A stretch of DNA of 35,463 nucleotides from DASUZD01 sp036377055. Its GTDB lineage: Bacteria; Actinomycetota; Thermoleophilia; Gaiellales; Gaiellaceae. A program made the position numbers and the translations under genes. Position 1 is the stretch's first letter. Each line of letters opens with the position of its first letter. Under the pieces are notes generated by a model that was given only the letters and a program-made list of their open reading frames with translations, had not been told where the DNA came from and ran no database searches. Below, piece by piece: positions 22,393 to 29,996 of this stretch. The DNA is taken from positions 1 to 35,463 of the forward strand of contig DASUZD010000291.1 in the NCBI GenBank assembly GCA_036377055.1, written 5' to 3'.

Positions 22393-23567
22393 CCAGGCGC
22401 TCGGGTTTCTGGGCTGTTGCGTTCGCCTTCCTGATCGTGATGGCGTTCGCGACGCTGCCGAGCCCGCTCTACGGCCTGTACCGGGTGCGCGACGGCCTGT
22501 CGGCGCTCACGATCACCATCGTCTACGCGATTTGGGCGGCGGGCACGATCGCCGCGCTGATCGCCGTCCCGTACATCGCCGGGCGGATCGGCCGCCGCGG
22601 CGCGATGCTCGCAGCGGTGGCGACGATGATGGTGGCCGCGGGCGTGCTCGCCGCGTGGAAGGCGCTGCCGGGCCTGCTCATCGGACGCACGCTCACCGGC
22701 TTCGCGGTCGGGACGGCCGCCGGAACGGCGATCACGTACCTCATCGAGCTCCGTCTCCGCGCCGATCCGAACGCCTCGCCGGGCCTCGCCCGGACGATCG
22801 GCACATCGGTGAACGTCGGCGCGCTCGGCATCGGTCCTCTCGTCGCCGGCTTCCTCGCGGCTTGGGTGAGCCATCCGCTCACGCTGCCGTACCTCGTCTG
22901 GATCGCGCTCGGAGCGGTCGCGTTGGTCGGCCTCGCGGCGGCGCCGGAGACGGGTGCGCCGGCCGCGGCTCGAGCTCCGTTCTCGGTCCGGCTCCCCGCA
23001 CCCGCAGGCGCGGCGACCATGGCCGCCTTCGCGGCCAACGGGCTCTTTGCGGGACTCGCCGGGCTGTTCCTCGCCACCACCTTCCACCACACCTCGCACG
23101 CGCTTGCGGGAGCGACGTTGTTCATCGTCTTCACGGCCGGAGTGCTGTCCCAGCTCCTGACCGCGAACCTGCGGGCGTCGCGCGTGCTCGCGTTGGGCAC
23201 CGTCTCGATGCTCGTCGGTCTCGTGCTCCTCGTGACCTCTGTGCGCCTCTCGACCCCGAGCCTCGCTCTGTTCCTCGTCAGCGGTGGTCTGATCGGAGCA
23301 GGCGCCGGCGCCGTCTACAAAGGGACGACAGGGCTCGTGCTCGACGGGACGGCGCCCGAGAACCGTATCGCGATGACCGCGGAGTTGCTCATCGCGTGCT
23401 TCATCGGGCTCTCCGTCCCCGTCATCGGCGCGGGAGTGGCGCTCGACCAAGGTGCAAGCGCGCCGAACACCGTCCTCGTCTTCGCGATCCTCGTCGGCCT
23501 CGGCGTCGCCGGCGCCGGCTGGGGGCTGCTCGGCCACCGACCGAAGAGCTCGCCCCAGGCCGCATGA
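22389..23567 (+). CDS. MFS transporter (12 TM)
   Basis: A 392-residue membrane protein with about twelve hydrophobic helices. The loop between helices 2 and 3 (YIAGRIGRRGAM) is the major facilitator signature region, and LIGRTLTGFAVGTAAGTAI is the fourth-helix motif. Direction and substrate cannot be read. GTG 22389 overlaps the SDR stop by four bases, and its own stop overlaps the NTF2-like ATG. It probably moves the substrate or product of the surrounding enzymes. Confidence 0.88.
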   Translation: MTRRSGFWAVAFAFLIVMAFATLPSPLYGLYRVRDGLSALTITIVYAIWAAGTIAALIAVPYIAGRIGRRGAMLAAVATMMVAAGVLAAWKALPGLLIGRTLTGFAVGTAAGTAITYLIELRLRADPNASPGLARTIGTSVNVGALGIGPLVAGFLAAWVSHPLTLPYLVWIALGAVALVGLAAAPETGAPAAARAPFSVRLPAPAGAATMAAFAANGLFAGLAGLFLATTFHHTSHALAGATLFIVFTAGVLSQLLTANLRASRVLALGTVSMLVGLVLLVTSVRLSTPSLALFLVSGGLIGAGAGAVYKGTTGLVLDGTAPENRIAMTAELLIACFIGLSVPVIGAGVALDQGASAPNTVLVFAILVGLGVAGAGWGLLGHRPKSSPQAA

Positions 23568-23947
23568 CCGCGTTCGCGCCGACCGACCCCGCCCGGGTCC
23601 ATGAACTGACGGTCGAGAACCTCTTCGCGGTGTTCAACGTCCGCGACCCAGAGCGTCGCATGGAGGCAATCGCCCGCAACTACACGGAGGACGTCAAGTG
23701 GACGGATCCCGAGGGGACGTTCGAAGGGCAGGAGGCCATGAACGCGCAAGCGCAGAAACTGCTGGAGGGCGTCCCGGACTTCGTGTTCACCGCCGCCGGG
23801 CCGGTGTACGTGAGTCGGGATCTTGGGCTTCTCGCCTTCCACATGGGAATCCCGGGGCGGCCACCTGCGGTCAGCGGGATCGACGTAGCCCTGGTGCGCG
23901 ATGGAAGGATCGCCCTGTTGCATACGATCTTGACCGCTCAGAGTTGA
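23564..23947 (+). CDS. NTF2/SnoaL-like protein (127 aa)
   Basis: A 127-residue cone-shaped alpha+beta protein of the nuclear-transport-factor-2 fold. The segment NLFAVFNVRDPERRMEAIAR, followed by YTEDVKWTDPEGTFEGQEAM, is the usual helix-then-sheet entry, and IDVALVRDGRIALLHTIL is a late strand. Members serve as cyclases, isomerases, hydrolases or simple binding proteins. It couples to the MFS gene through ATGA and is followed 19 bases later by a second exporter gene. A second, unrelated NTF2-like gene lies near the end of the block. Confidence 0.8.
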   Translation: MTAFAPTDPARVHELTVENLFAVFNVRDPERRMEAIARNYTEDVKWTDPEGTFEGQEAMNAQAQKLLEGVPDFVFTAAGPVYVSRDLGLLAFHMGIPGRPPAVSGIDVALVRDGRIALLHTILTAQS

Positions 23948-23966
23948 GGACAGGGAGGCTCCGGGG

Positions 23967-25547
23967 ATGAGCGTCGATAGCCCCACTCCCGAGCAAGCCG
24001 GCGTTGCCGAAGCCGCGGCGCGCCCCGCCGCCCGGGTCAACCCGAACGCCGTGCTCGCGGTCGTCGCGGCAGCGCAGTTCATGGTCGTCCTCGACGCGAC
24101 GATCGTGAACGTGACCCTGCCGACGATCAAGGTCGACCTCGGCTTCTCGGAACAGAACCTGTCCTGGATCCTGAACGCCTACACGCTGATCTTCGGCGGG
24201 TTCCTGCTGCTCGGCGGCCGGGCGGCCGATCGGCTCGGGCGGCGGAGGCTCTTCCTCACCGGGATCACGCTCTTCGCCGGCGCCTCGCTGATCTGCGGGC
24301 TCTCGCAGTCCGAGGCCATGCTGTTGGTCGCCCGCGGCGCTCAGGGGCTCGGCGGAGCTTTGGTCTCACCGGCCGCCCTCTCGATCATCCTCACCACCTT
24401 CGCCGAGGGGAAGGAGCGAAACCGTGCACTCTCGGTCTGGGGCGCGATCGCGGGCGCAGGTGGGGCCGTCGGGATCCTCCTCGGTGGCGTGATCGTGGAC
24501 CTGCTGAGCTGGCGCTGGGTCTTCTTCGTCAACGTCCCGATCGGGGCCGTGCTGGTCGCACTCGCTCCGCGGTTCGTTCCGGAGAGCCGGTCCGAGGCCC
24601 GCTCGCGCGGGTACGACGTGCAAGGCGCCGTGGCGATCACGCTCGGGACGATGGGACTCGTCTTCACCCTGATCAAGGCCAACAGTTGGGGCTGGAGCTC
24701 GGCGCGGACCCTGGTTGGCTTCGCCATCGCCGTCGCCCTCATCACCGCCTTCCTCTGGATCGAGCGTCGCAGCGACGATCCCCTGGTCCCCTTGCGAATC
24801 TTCTCGAACCGCAACTTGGCGGCATCCGACGTGACGTACTTGCTCACGGCGGCAGCGCTGTTCGGAATGTTCTACTTCTGCACCCTCTACCTGCAGCAGG
24901 TGCTCGGCTTCAGTGCCCTCAAGACCGGCGTCTCCTACTTGCCGTTCAGCGCTGTCCTGATCGCCTCCTCGACAAACGCCGCGCGTCTGGTCGACCGCTT
25001 CACGCCGAAACCCGTGCTGGTGACCGGCCTCGCCATTACGACCGTGGGATTCGTGCTCCTCACCCGCATCTCCGGTCACGGAGACTACGCCAGCCACCTC
25101 CTACCGGCGCTGCTCGTCCTGGGAGTCGGGCTCGGGCTCACGTTCGTCCCGGTTACGATCGCGGCGACCACCGGGGTCTCGCCGGCCGAGTCCGGGCTGG
25201 CGTCGGGGCTGCTCAACACGACGCAGCAGGTCGGCGGCTCGCTCGGCCTGGCCGTCCTCTCCGCGGTCTCGACGAGCCGGATCACGAGCGCTCTCGACTC
25301 GGGCTCGGGGCTGCCGGTCGCGCTGACCCACGGCTTCAAGGGCGGCTTCGTCGTCGCCGCGGCGCTCTGCGCGGCCGGCCTCGTCGCAGCAGTGGCCTTC
25401 CTGCCGCGGCGACCTCGTAGGGTCGAGGACGCGCCCGCGGAGACCGCCGCGCTTGCGTTCGCCCGCTGTCCCGGTGCTCCCTACTGTGGCGCCCTCGCGC
25501 GCCTCGTGACACTCGGGCGAAGGGCAAGACGGACTGCGGAAGCATGA
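23967..25547 (+). CDS. MFS exporter, DHA2 (EmrB/QacA) type, 14 TM
   Basis: A 526-residue membrane protein with about fourteen helices. AQFMVVLDATIVNVTLPTIK is the DHA2 motif in the first helix, and GGRAADRLGRRRLFLTG is the MFS loop signature. ALSVWGAIAGAGGAVGILLG is the antiporter motif of helix 5, and PAESGLASGLLNTTQQVGGS is also family-typical. DHA2 members export drugs and toxic metabolites with proton antiport. The C-terminal tail after FLPRRPRR (about 55 residues, with two Cys) is longer than usual. The stop overlaps the AlkA-like gene as ATGA. Confidence 0.9.
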   Translation: MSVDSPTPEQAGVAEAAARPAARVNPNAVLAVVAAAQFMVVLDATIVNVTLPTIKVDLGFSEQNLSWILNAYTLIFGGFLLLGGRAADRLGRRRLFLTGITLFAGASLICGLSQSEAMLLVARGAQGLGGALVSPAALSIILTTFAEGKERNRALSVWGAIAGAGGAVGILLGGVIVDLLSWRWVFFVNVPIGAVLVALAPRFVPESRSEARSRGYDVQGAVAITLGTMGLVFTLIKANSWGWSSARTLVGFAIAVALITAFLWIERRSDDPLVPLRIFSNRNLAASDVTYLLTAAALFGMFYFCTLYLQQVLGFSALKTGVSYLPFSAVLIASSTNAARLVDRFTPKPVLVTGLAITTVGFVLLTRISGHGDYASHLLPALLVLGVGLGLTFVPVTIAATTGVSPAESGLASGLLNTTQQVGGSLGLAVLSAVSTSRITSALDSGSGLPVALTHGFKGGFVVAAALCAAGLVAAVAFLPRRPRRVEDAPAETAALAFARCPGAPYCGALARLVTLGRRARRTAEA

Positions 25548-26206
25548 GCGTCGAAAGCCGACCCCGCAAGCGAGCCCCGCTCGCCGATCCGAAGGCGCGT
25601 GAGTTCCTGCACAAGGCGGACCCGGTGCTCGCGCGCCTGATCGACGAGCGGCCCGACTTCCGGCCACGGGCCTGGACGGAGGAGCTTCCTCCCTTCGACG
25701 CCTTCGGGACGCTCGTCTTCCAGGTCGCGGGCCAGCAGCTGTCGGTCGCCTCGACCCGAGCGATCATCCGGCACCTCGAGGAGCGATTCGGCGGCCACAT
25801 GCCGTCGGCGAAGGAGCTGCTCGCCGCGGATCCGCAGGTGCTGCGCGAGAGCGGCTTCTCAGCGCGCAAGGGCCAGACGCTCCGAGCGCTCGCCGAGCGG
25901 TTCGTCGACGGACGCCTGAGCGACGAGGCGCTCGCGCGGATGACCGACGAGGAGGTCGAGGCAACCCTGACCGAGGTAGGAGGGATCGGGCTGTGGACCG
26001 CGCGCGGATTCCTGCTCGTCGCGCTCGATCGGCCCGACGTCTTCCTCTCCGGCGACCTCGCACTCCGGCGCGCGATCCAGCGAGCGTACGGCTTCGACCA
26101 CCTTCCGACCGACGACGAAGTGGCCGAGGTGTCGGATCGCTGGCGGCCGTATCGGAGCCTTGCGGTGAGCTACCTGTTCGCGTCCGAATACGACGGGCAG
26201 CGGTGA
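25544..26206 (+). CDS. DNA-3-methyladenine glycosylase II-like (HhH-GPD, AlkA type)
   Basis: A 220-residue HhH-GPD glycosylase. FQVAGQQLSVASTRAIIRHL is the conserved first helix pair. LTEVGGIGLWTARGFLLVAL is the helix-hairpin-helix, and the catalytic Asp is Asp171 in FLSGDLALRRA. AlkA-type enzymes remove several alkylated purines from DNA. The short length without the N-terminal TBP-like domain of E. coli AlkA is normal for this branch. It is coupled by ATGA to the DHA2 exporter and by GTGA to the next gene. A DNA repair gene inside a transporter and oxidoreductase block suggests that the substrate or an intermediate can alkylate DNA; that is inference. Confidence 0.88.
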   Translation: MSVESRPRKRAPLADPKAREFLHKADPVLARLIDERPDFRPRAWTEELPPFDAFGTLVFQVAGQQLSVASTRAIIRHLEERFGGHMPSAKELLAADPQVLRESGFSARKGQTLRALAERFVDGRLSDEALARMTDEEVEATLTEVGGIGLWTARGFLLVALDRPDVFLSGDLALRRAIQRAYGFDHLPTDDEVAEVSDRWRPYRSLAVSYLFASEYDGQR

Positions 26207-26786
26207 CCGACTCGGTGGGAATCATCGGCGCCGGGCGGCTCGGCCAGGCGATGGCGCGGACCGCGCTGCGCGCCGGCCGCCGCGTCGTGATCGCCTCGAG
26301 GCGCGGCCCGGAATCGCTGGCGTCGGTGGTCTCGGAGCTCGGCGACGGCGTGTCGGCGGGAACGGTCGAGCTGGCAGCGGCGGCCGGCATCGTCGTCATC
26401 GCCGTGCCCTGGGACCGAGTGCCTGAGGCGGTGCGAGGCGTCGAGTCGAGCGGTCGGATCGTCATCGACGCGACCAACGACTGGGCCGCCGACGACCTAA
26501 ACGGGAGAACGTCGAGCGAGATCGTCGCCGACCTCGTCGCCGGCGCGCGCGTCGTGAAGGCGGCCAACACGCTCGGCGCCGACGTGCTCGCCTCCGATCC
26601 GCGCCAGGCCGGCGGCCAGCGAGTGATCTTCGTCTCCGGCGACCACGCCGACGCGAAAGCCGAGGTGATCAGGGTGTTCGAAGACGCAGGCGCTTCGCCG
26701 CCATTGACCTCGGCGAACTGGCGACAGGCGGCGCGATGCAGCAGATCCACCACCCGCTCGCCGGCCTCAACCTGATCCGACTCTGA
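26203..26786 (+). CDS. NADPH:F420 reductase-like protein, frameshifted near the 3' end
   Basis: GTG 26203 opens a frame with VGIIGAGRLGQAMAR (Rossmann motif), VVIASRRGPESL (dinucleotide specificity loop), IVVIAVPWDRVPEAV, IVIDATNDW and VVKAANTLGADVLASDP, all typical of F420-dependent NADP reductases. After FEDAG the frame degenerates (ASPPLTSANW). A frame needing one more base at about 26692-26693 continues perfectly as FAAIDLGELATGGAMQQIHH, then PLAGLNLIRL, ending at TGA 26784-26786, the normal C-terminus. The whole protein would be about 194 residues. The change is either a sequencing deletion or a recent mutation. The start overlaps the AlkA-like stop by four bases. Confidence 0.8.
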
Positions 26787-26799
26787 GCAGCGTCTAGCG

Positions 26800-27276
26800 A
26801 TGACCGCCCACACGAAGCTCACTCCGGCCGAAGCCGCCGACCGGCTCGCCTTGCGCGAGCTCTTCGACGCGTACGCGCACTGCGCCGACCGCCGCGACGC
26901 CGAAGGGCAGAAGGCGCTCTTCACCGACGACACCCGCTTCGCCGTCTACATGGACGGCGAGGGCAGCGAGCCGACGTACGTCCTGCAAGGACGCGAAGCG
27001 CTCACACCCGTCTTCGAAGATCTCAACCGCTACGAGGTGACAACGCACTTCAACGGCCAGAGCACGGTCACAATCGACGGGACCCGCGCGACTGGCGAGA
27101 GCTACACGATCGCCCACCACGTCTTCACCGAAGACGGGACACGCAAGATCATGATCGCCTCCCTCCGCTACCTCGACACCTTCGCCAAGATCGACGGGCG
27201 CTGGTTCTTCGCCGAACGGAAGCTCATCCTCGATTGGAGCGAGACGCGCTCACTCGGTACGGAGGTGGAGAGCTGA
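26800..27276 (+). CDS. SnoaL-like/NTF2-fold protein (158 aa)
   Basis: A 158-residue protein of the SnoaL_4 type. RLALRELFDAYAHCADRRDA, then LFTDDTRFAVYMDGEG, is the classical entry with a candidate Tyr/Asp pair. RATGESYTIAHHVFTEDG and RYLDTFAKIDGRWFFAERKL follow. Related domains occur in ring-hydroxylating dioxygenase small subunits, dehydratases and ketosteroid isomerases. It follows the F420-reductase-like gene by 13 bases and overlaps the next ATG by one base (TGATG). The substrate is unknown. Confidence 0.82.
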   Translation: MTAHTKLTPAEAADRLALRELFDAYAHCADRRDAEGQKALFTDDTRFAVYMDGEGSEPTYVLQGREALTPVFEDLNRYEVTTHFNGQSTVTIDGTRATGESYTIAHHVFTEDGTRKIMIASLRYLDTFAKIDGRWFFAERKLILDWSETRSLGTEVES

Positions 27277-27503
27277 TGGCAGAGCAATTGAGCTTCGCCA
27301 GGGACATCCGTTCGCTCTTCAGGGAACGCGACATCCGGTCGATGAAATTCGCCTTCGACCTGGCTTCGTACGAGGACGCCCGGACGCACGGGGAGGCGAT
27401 CTATGCGGCGCTCGCCGCCGGTCAGATGCCTTGCGACGGCGCGTGGGCCGACGAAGACGTGCGGCGTTTCCGATCCTGGCTCGATACCGGCGCCCTGCCC
27501 TAG
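27276..27503 (+). CDS. Small conserved protein of unknown function (75 aa)
   Basis: ATG 27276 shares its first base with the upstream TGA, with GGAGGTGGAGAG nearby as ribosome binding site. The product starts MAEQLSFARDIRSLFRERDI and continues MKFAFDLASYEDA, then GEAIYAALAAGQMPCDGAWA, then VRRFRSWLDTGALP. The conserved-looking LFRERDxxSM, MPCDGxW and F-x-x-W-x-x-x-G elements suggest a compact helical domain. The single Cys in MPCDG has no partner in the protein. No function is known to me. It closes the 11-gene block and may assist one of the enzymes or bind a cofactor. Confidence 0.75.
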   Translation: MAEQLSFARDIRSLFRERDIRSMKFAFDLASYEDARTHGEAIYAALAAGQMPCDGAWADEDVRRFRSWLDTGALP

Positions 27504-27519
27504 CCCCTCGGCGCCCCGG

Positions 27520-27576
27520 TTAGTCGCTCGCGCGGAAGCACCCATCGACGTGGTCGTTGACCACGCCGATGTTCTG
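27520..27576 (-). pseudogene. C-terminal remnant of a tag (3-methyladenine glycosylase I) gene
   Basis: On the minus strand 18 codons plus a stop read QNIGVVNDHVDGCFRASD. They match the last residues of the intact gene at 9371-9946 (QNVGVVNDHTHACFRATD), including the Zn ligands His and Cys. Upstream sequence on the same strand (27577-27680) no longer resembles Tag. The fragment lies between the end of the 11-gene block and the convergent oxidoreductase gene, and marks an old recombination or deletion boundary. Confidence 0.75.
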
Positions 27577-27679
27577 CCGGGACGTGTGCTCTCCTCGAGC
27601 CGGGGAATGCGGGCGCTCATGCAGCTGACGGCGCATTCCGATGACGTCCGATTTTCTTGTGCCGAAGCCGTGCGACTGT

Positions 27680-29167
27680 CTACACGAGGCCTCGCTGATC
27701 TCGTACGGCGCCGGCGACTGAGCTTCTCGCGCTCGCGATCACGGCCTGTCCAATCCTTCGCAGCATCCCCTCGAAGATCAGGTGGTGAACCGGGTAGAGC
27801 GTGTACCAGTACGCGAGTCCTGCGAGTCCGTGGGGATCGAAGATCGCTGTCTGGCGCAGTGTCGTTCCGGCTTGGTCGCCGTCCACCTCGAACTGCAGCC
27901 AGATGCGCCCAGGGGTCTTCATCTCGGCTGAGAGCCGCAGGAGCCGATCCTGTTCGAAAGCCTCGACCCGCCAGAAGTCGAGCGTGTCCCCCACCGCCAG
28001 CCGAACGGGATCCCGACGCCCGCGGCGGAGACCGACGCCGCCGACGAGCTTGTCCAGGAGGCCGCGTAACCGCCAGAAGCCGTTTGCGTAGTACCAGCCG
28101 GTCTTGCCGCCGATTCGCTGGATGGGCGCGAACGTCTGCTCCGGCGACGCCGCGACACTGATCGTGCGCGATGCGACGGCCCGCCGGCCGAGCGTCACCC
28201 CGCCCCAGTTTCGCCCTCGGTGGGCCGACAAGGCATCCGACCATCGGGTCTCGGCGAACTCCCGGTCCTCGTTCGCGAGCGCGCGCTCGATCGCCTCGCG
28301 GAAGCCTCGCGGGCAGATCGGAAACAGCTCGCGGGCCGATCCGTCGGCAACGAGGGTGTCGTTGCGCAGGCTCTCGATCAGTTCCCGGCCGATGCTCGCG
28401 TACACCGGCGTTACGACGGTCAACCAGAGCCCGGAGATGCGCGGCGTCGCGAGAGGGACACGAATCAGGGCGCGCCGCAGACCTGCCTGCCGCGCATACT
28501 CTCGCATCAGGTCGGCATAGGCGACGCGGTCGGGGCCGCCGATCTCGAAGAGCCGGCTCTCCTCGAGCTCGAGGTCGAGAGCGGCAAGCAGGTACGCGAG
28601 GACGTCCTCGACTGCGATCGGCTGCGTGCGTGAGCGGACCCAGCGCGGGATCGGCAGGACAGGCGAGCGGTCGACGAGCGAGCGCACGATCTCGAAGGAG
28701 GCGCTCCCCGAGCCGATGACGACGGAGGCGCGAAACTCGATCGTCTGGACGCCCGACTCGCGCAGGATCCGCCCGACCTCGTGTCGGCTCTCGAGGTGAG
28801 TGGAGACATCGTGCTCTGCGCCGAGGCCGCCGAGGTAGACGATCCGGCTTACGCCGCTTTCGCGTGCGGCGGCTGCGAAGTCCTCCGCGCCGTGCCGATC
28901 GGCGCCCGCGAACGGCCCCGGCGCGGCCATCGAATGAATGAGGTAGTAGGCGACCGTGACACCGGCGAGCGCCTCGTGCAGAGAGTCGGGCTCAAGGATG
29001 TCTCCGTGAACGATCTCCGTTTGCGCAGCCACCCGTCCCGAAAGAGCCTCGGGTCTCCGCACCATGCAGCGCACCGGTCGCCCCGACGCCTCGAGCCTCC
29101 GGAGCAGCCGGCCACCGATATAGCCGGTAGCCCCGGTGAGCAGAACGCGTCCCGCCGCCTGCTGCAT
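27680..29167 (-). CDS. NAD(P)-binding SDR-like protein with C-terminal DUF2867
   Basis: A 495-residue protein. Residues 1-300 are an atypical SDR: VLLTGATGYIGGRLLRRL (cofactor motif), VHGDILEPDSLHEALAGVTV, AYYLIHSM, RIVYLGGLGAEHDVSTHLES and IEFRASVVIGSGSASFEIVR. Residues about 330-495 match DUF2867 (ISVAASPEQTFAPIQRIGGK, then GWYYANGFWRLRGLLDKLVG), a fold related to lipid- or ligand-binding START-like domains. The ending WYTLYPVHHLIFEGMLRRIG is conserved in this architecture. The function is unknown; a redox step on a hydrophobic compound is plausible. ATG 29167 places the cofactor motif at the usual position; GTG 29200 is an alternative. It lies downstream of the slipin gene on the same strand. 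Confidence 0.8.
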   Translation of the reverse strand: MQQAAGRVLLTGATGYIGGRLLRRLEASGRPVRCMVRRPEALSGRVAAQTEIVHGDILEPDSLHEALAGVTVAYYLIHSMAAPGPFAGADRHGAEDFAAAARESGVSRIVYLGGLGAEHDVSTHLESRHEVGRILRESGVQTIEFRASVVIGSGSASFEIVRSLVDRSPVLPIPRWVRSRTQPIAVEDVLAYLLAALDLELEESRLFEIGGPDRVAYADLMREYARQAGLRRALIRVPLATPRISGLWLTVVTPVYASIGRELIESLRNDTLVADGSARELFPICPRGFREAIERALANEDREFAETRWSDALSAHRGRNWGGVTLGRRAVASRTISVAASPEQTFAPIQRIGGKTGWYYANGFWRLRGLLDKLVGGVGLRRGRRDPVRLAVGDTLDFWRVEAFEQDRLLRLSAEMKTPGRIWLQFEVDGDQAGTTLRQTAIFDPHGLAGLAYWYTLYPVHHLIFEGMLRRIGQAVIASARSSVAGAVRDQRGLV

Positions 29168-29235
29168 CGGCCGCGATACCGGGTCATGGCGGTTTCGCAC
29201 GCGTCACCAGTTTGTTTCTTGCGTCCGCGCTGCTC

Positions 29236-29985
29236 TCAAGCGGCCTCCCTGTGTTCGGGCTCGGCGGGGGGACTAATCTTGCGCGGCTCGGCGAGCTTTT
29301 CGATGAACGGCTTGATCATGTCGATCGGCGCCGGGAAGACGATCGTCGTCGACTGCGAGGCGCCGAGCTCGAGCAGCGTCTGCAGGTAGCGGAGCTGCAG
29401 CGCGGTTGGGTGTCCCTCGATCACGAGCGCCGCGTCCTTCAGGCGTTCGCTCGCCTGGAACTCGCCTTCGGCGTTGATGATCTTGGCGCGCCGCTCGCGC
29501 TCTGCTTCGGCTTGCCGCGCCATTGCTCGTTGCATGCTGGCGGGGATCTCGACGTCCTTGACCTCGACGATCGAGACCTTGATCCCCCACGGCGCGGTCT
29601 GCTCGTCGATGATCCCCTGCAGGATCGCGTTGATCTTTTCCCGCTCGGACAGAAGCTCGTCGAGCACGTGCTGGCCGAGCACCGAGCGCAGCGTTGTCTG
29701 CGCGATCTGGGTGGTCGCGACCATGAAGTTCTCGATGTTCACGATCGCGGCCTTGGGGTCGACGATGCGGAAGTAGGCGACCGCGTTGACGCGCGCGGGG
29801 ACGTTGTCCTTGGTGATCACTTCCTGCGGCGGGATGTTGAGCGTGATCGTCCGCAGGCCGACCTTGACGATCCGATCGACGATCGGGATCAGGAAGACGA
29901 CGCCGGGGCCTTTCGGCGGCTCGAGCAGGCGCCCGAGGCGGAAGACGACGCCACGCTCGTACTCGCGAAGGATTCGGATAAACAT
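29236..29985 (-). CDS. SPFH/band 7 protein, slipin (stomatin-like)
   Basis: A 249-residue membrane-associated protein. ILREYERGVVFRLGRLLEPP and GVVFLIPIVDRIVKVGLRT form the N-terminal membrane-proximal part. VITKDNVPARVNAVAYFRIVD and IAQTTLRSVLGQHVLDELLS are the SPFH core. EIPASMQRAMARQAEAERERR begins a long charged helix that drives oligomerisation. Slipins scaffold membrane microdomains and pair with NfeD proteases, as here: the NfeD gene ends 11 bases upstream on the same strand. ATG 29985 has AAAGGA upstream. Confidence 0.92.
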   Translation of the reverse strand: MFIRILREYERGVVFRLGRLLEPPKGPGVVFLIPIVDRIVKVGLRTITLNIPPQEVITKDNVPARVNAVAYFRIVDPKAAIVNIENFMVATTQIAQTTLRSVLGQHVLDELLSEREKINAILQGIIDEQTAPWGIKVSIVEVKDVEIPASMQRAMARQAEAERERRAKIINAEGEFQASERLKDAALVIEGHPTALQLRYLQTLLELGASQSTTIVFPAPIDMIKPFIEKLAEPRKISPPAEPEHREAA

Positions 29986-29996
29986 GGCTGATCCTT

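Noticed and set aside
22011..23537. A 508-codon minus-strand open frame opposite the SDR and MFS genes
   Set aside because: Highly charged, low-complexity translation without motifs; the plus-strand SDR and MFS genes fully explain the region.
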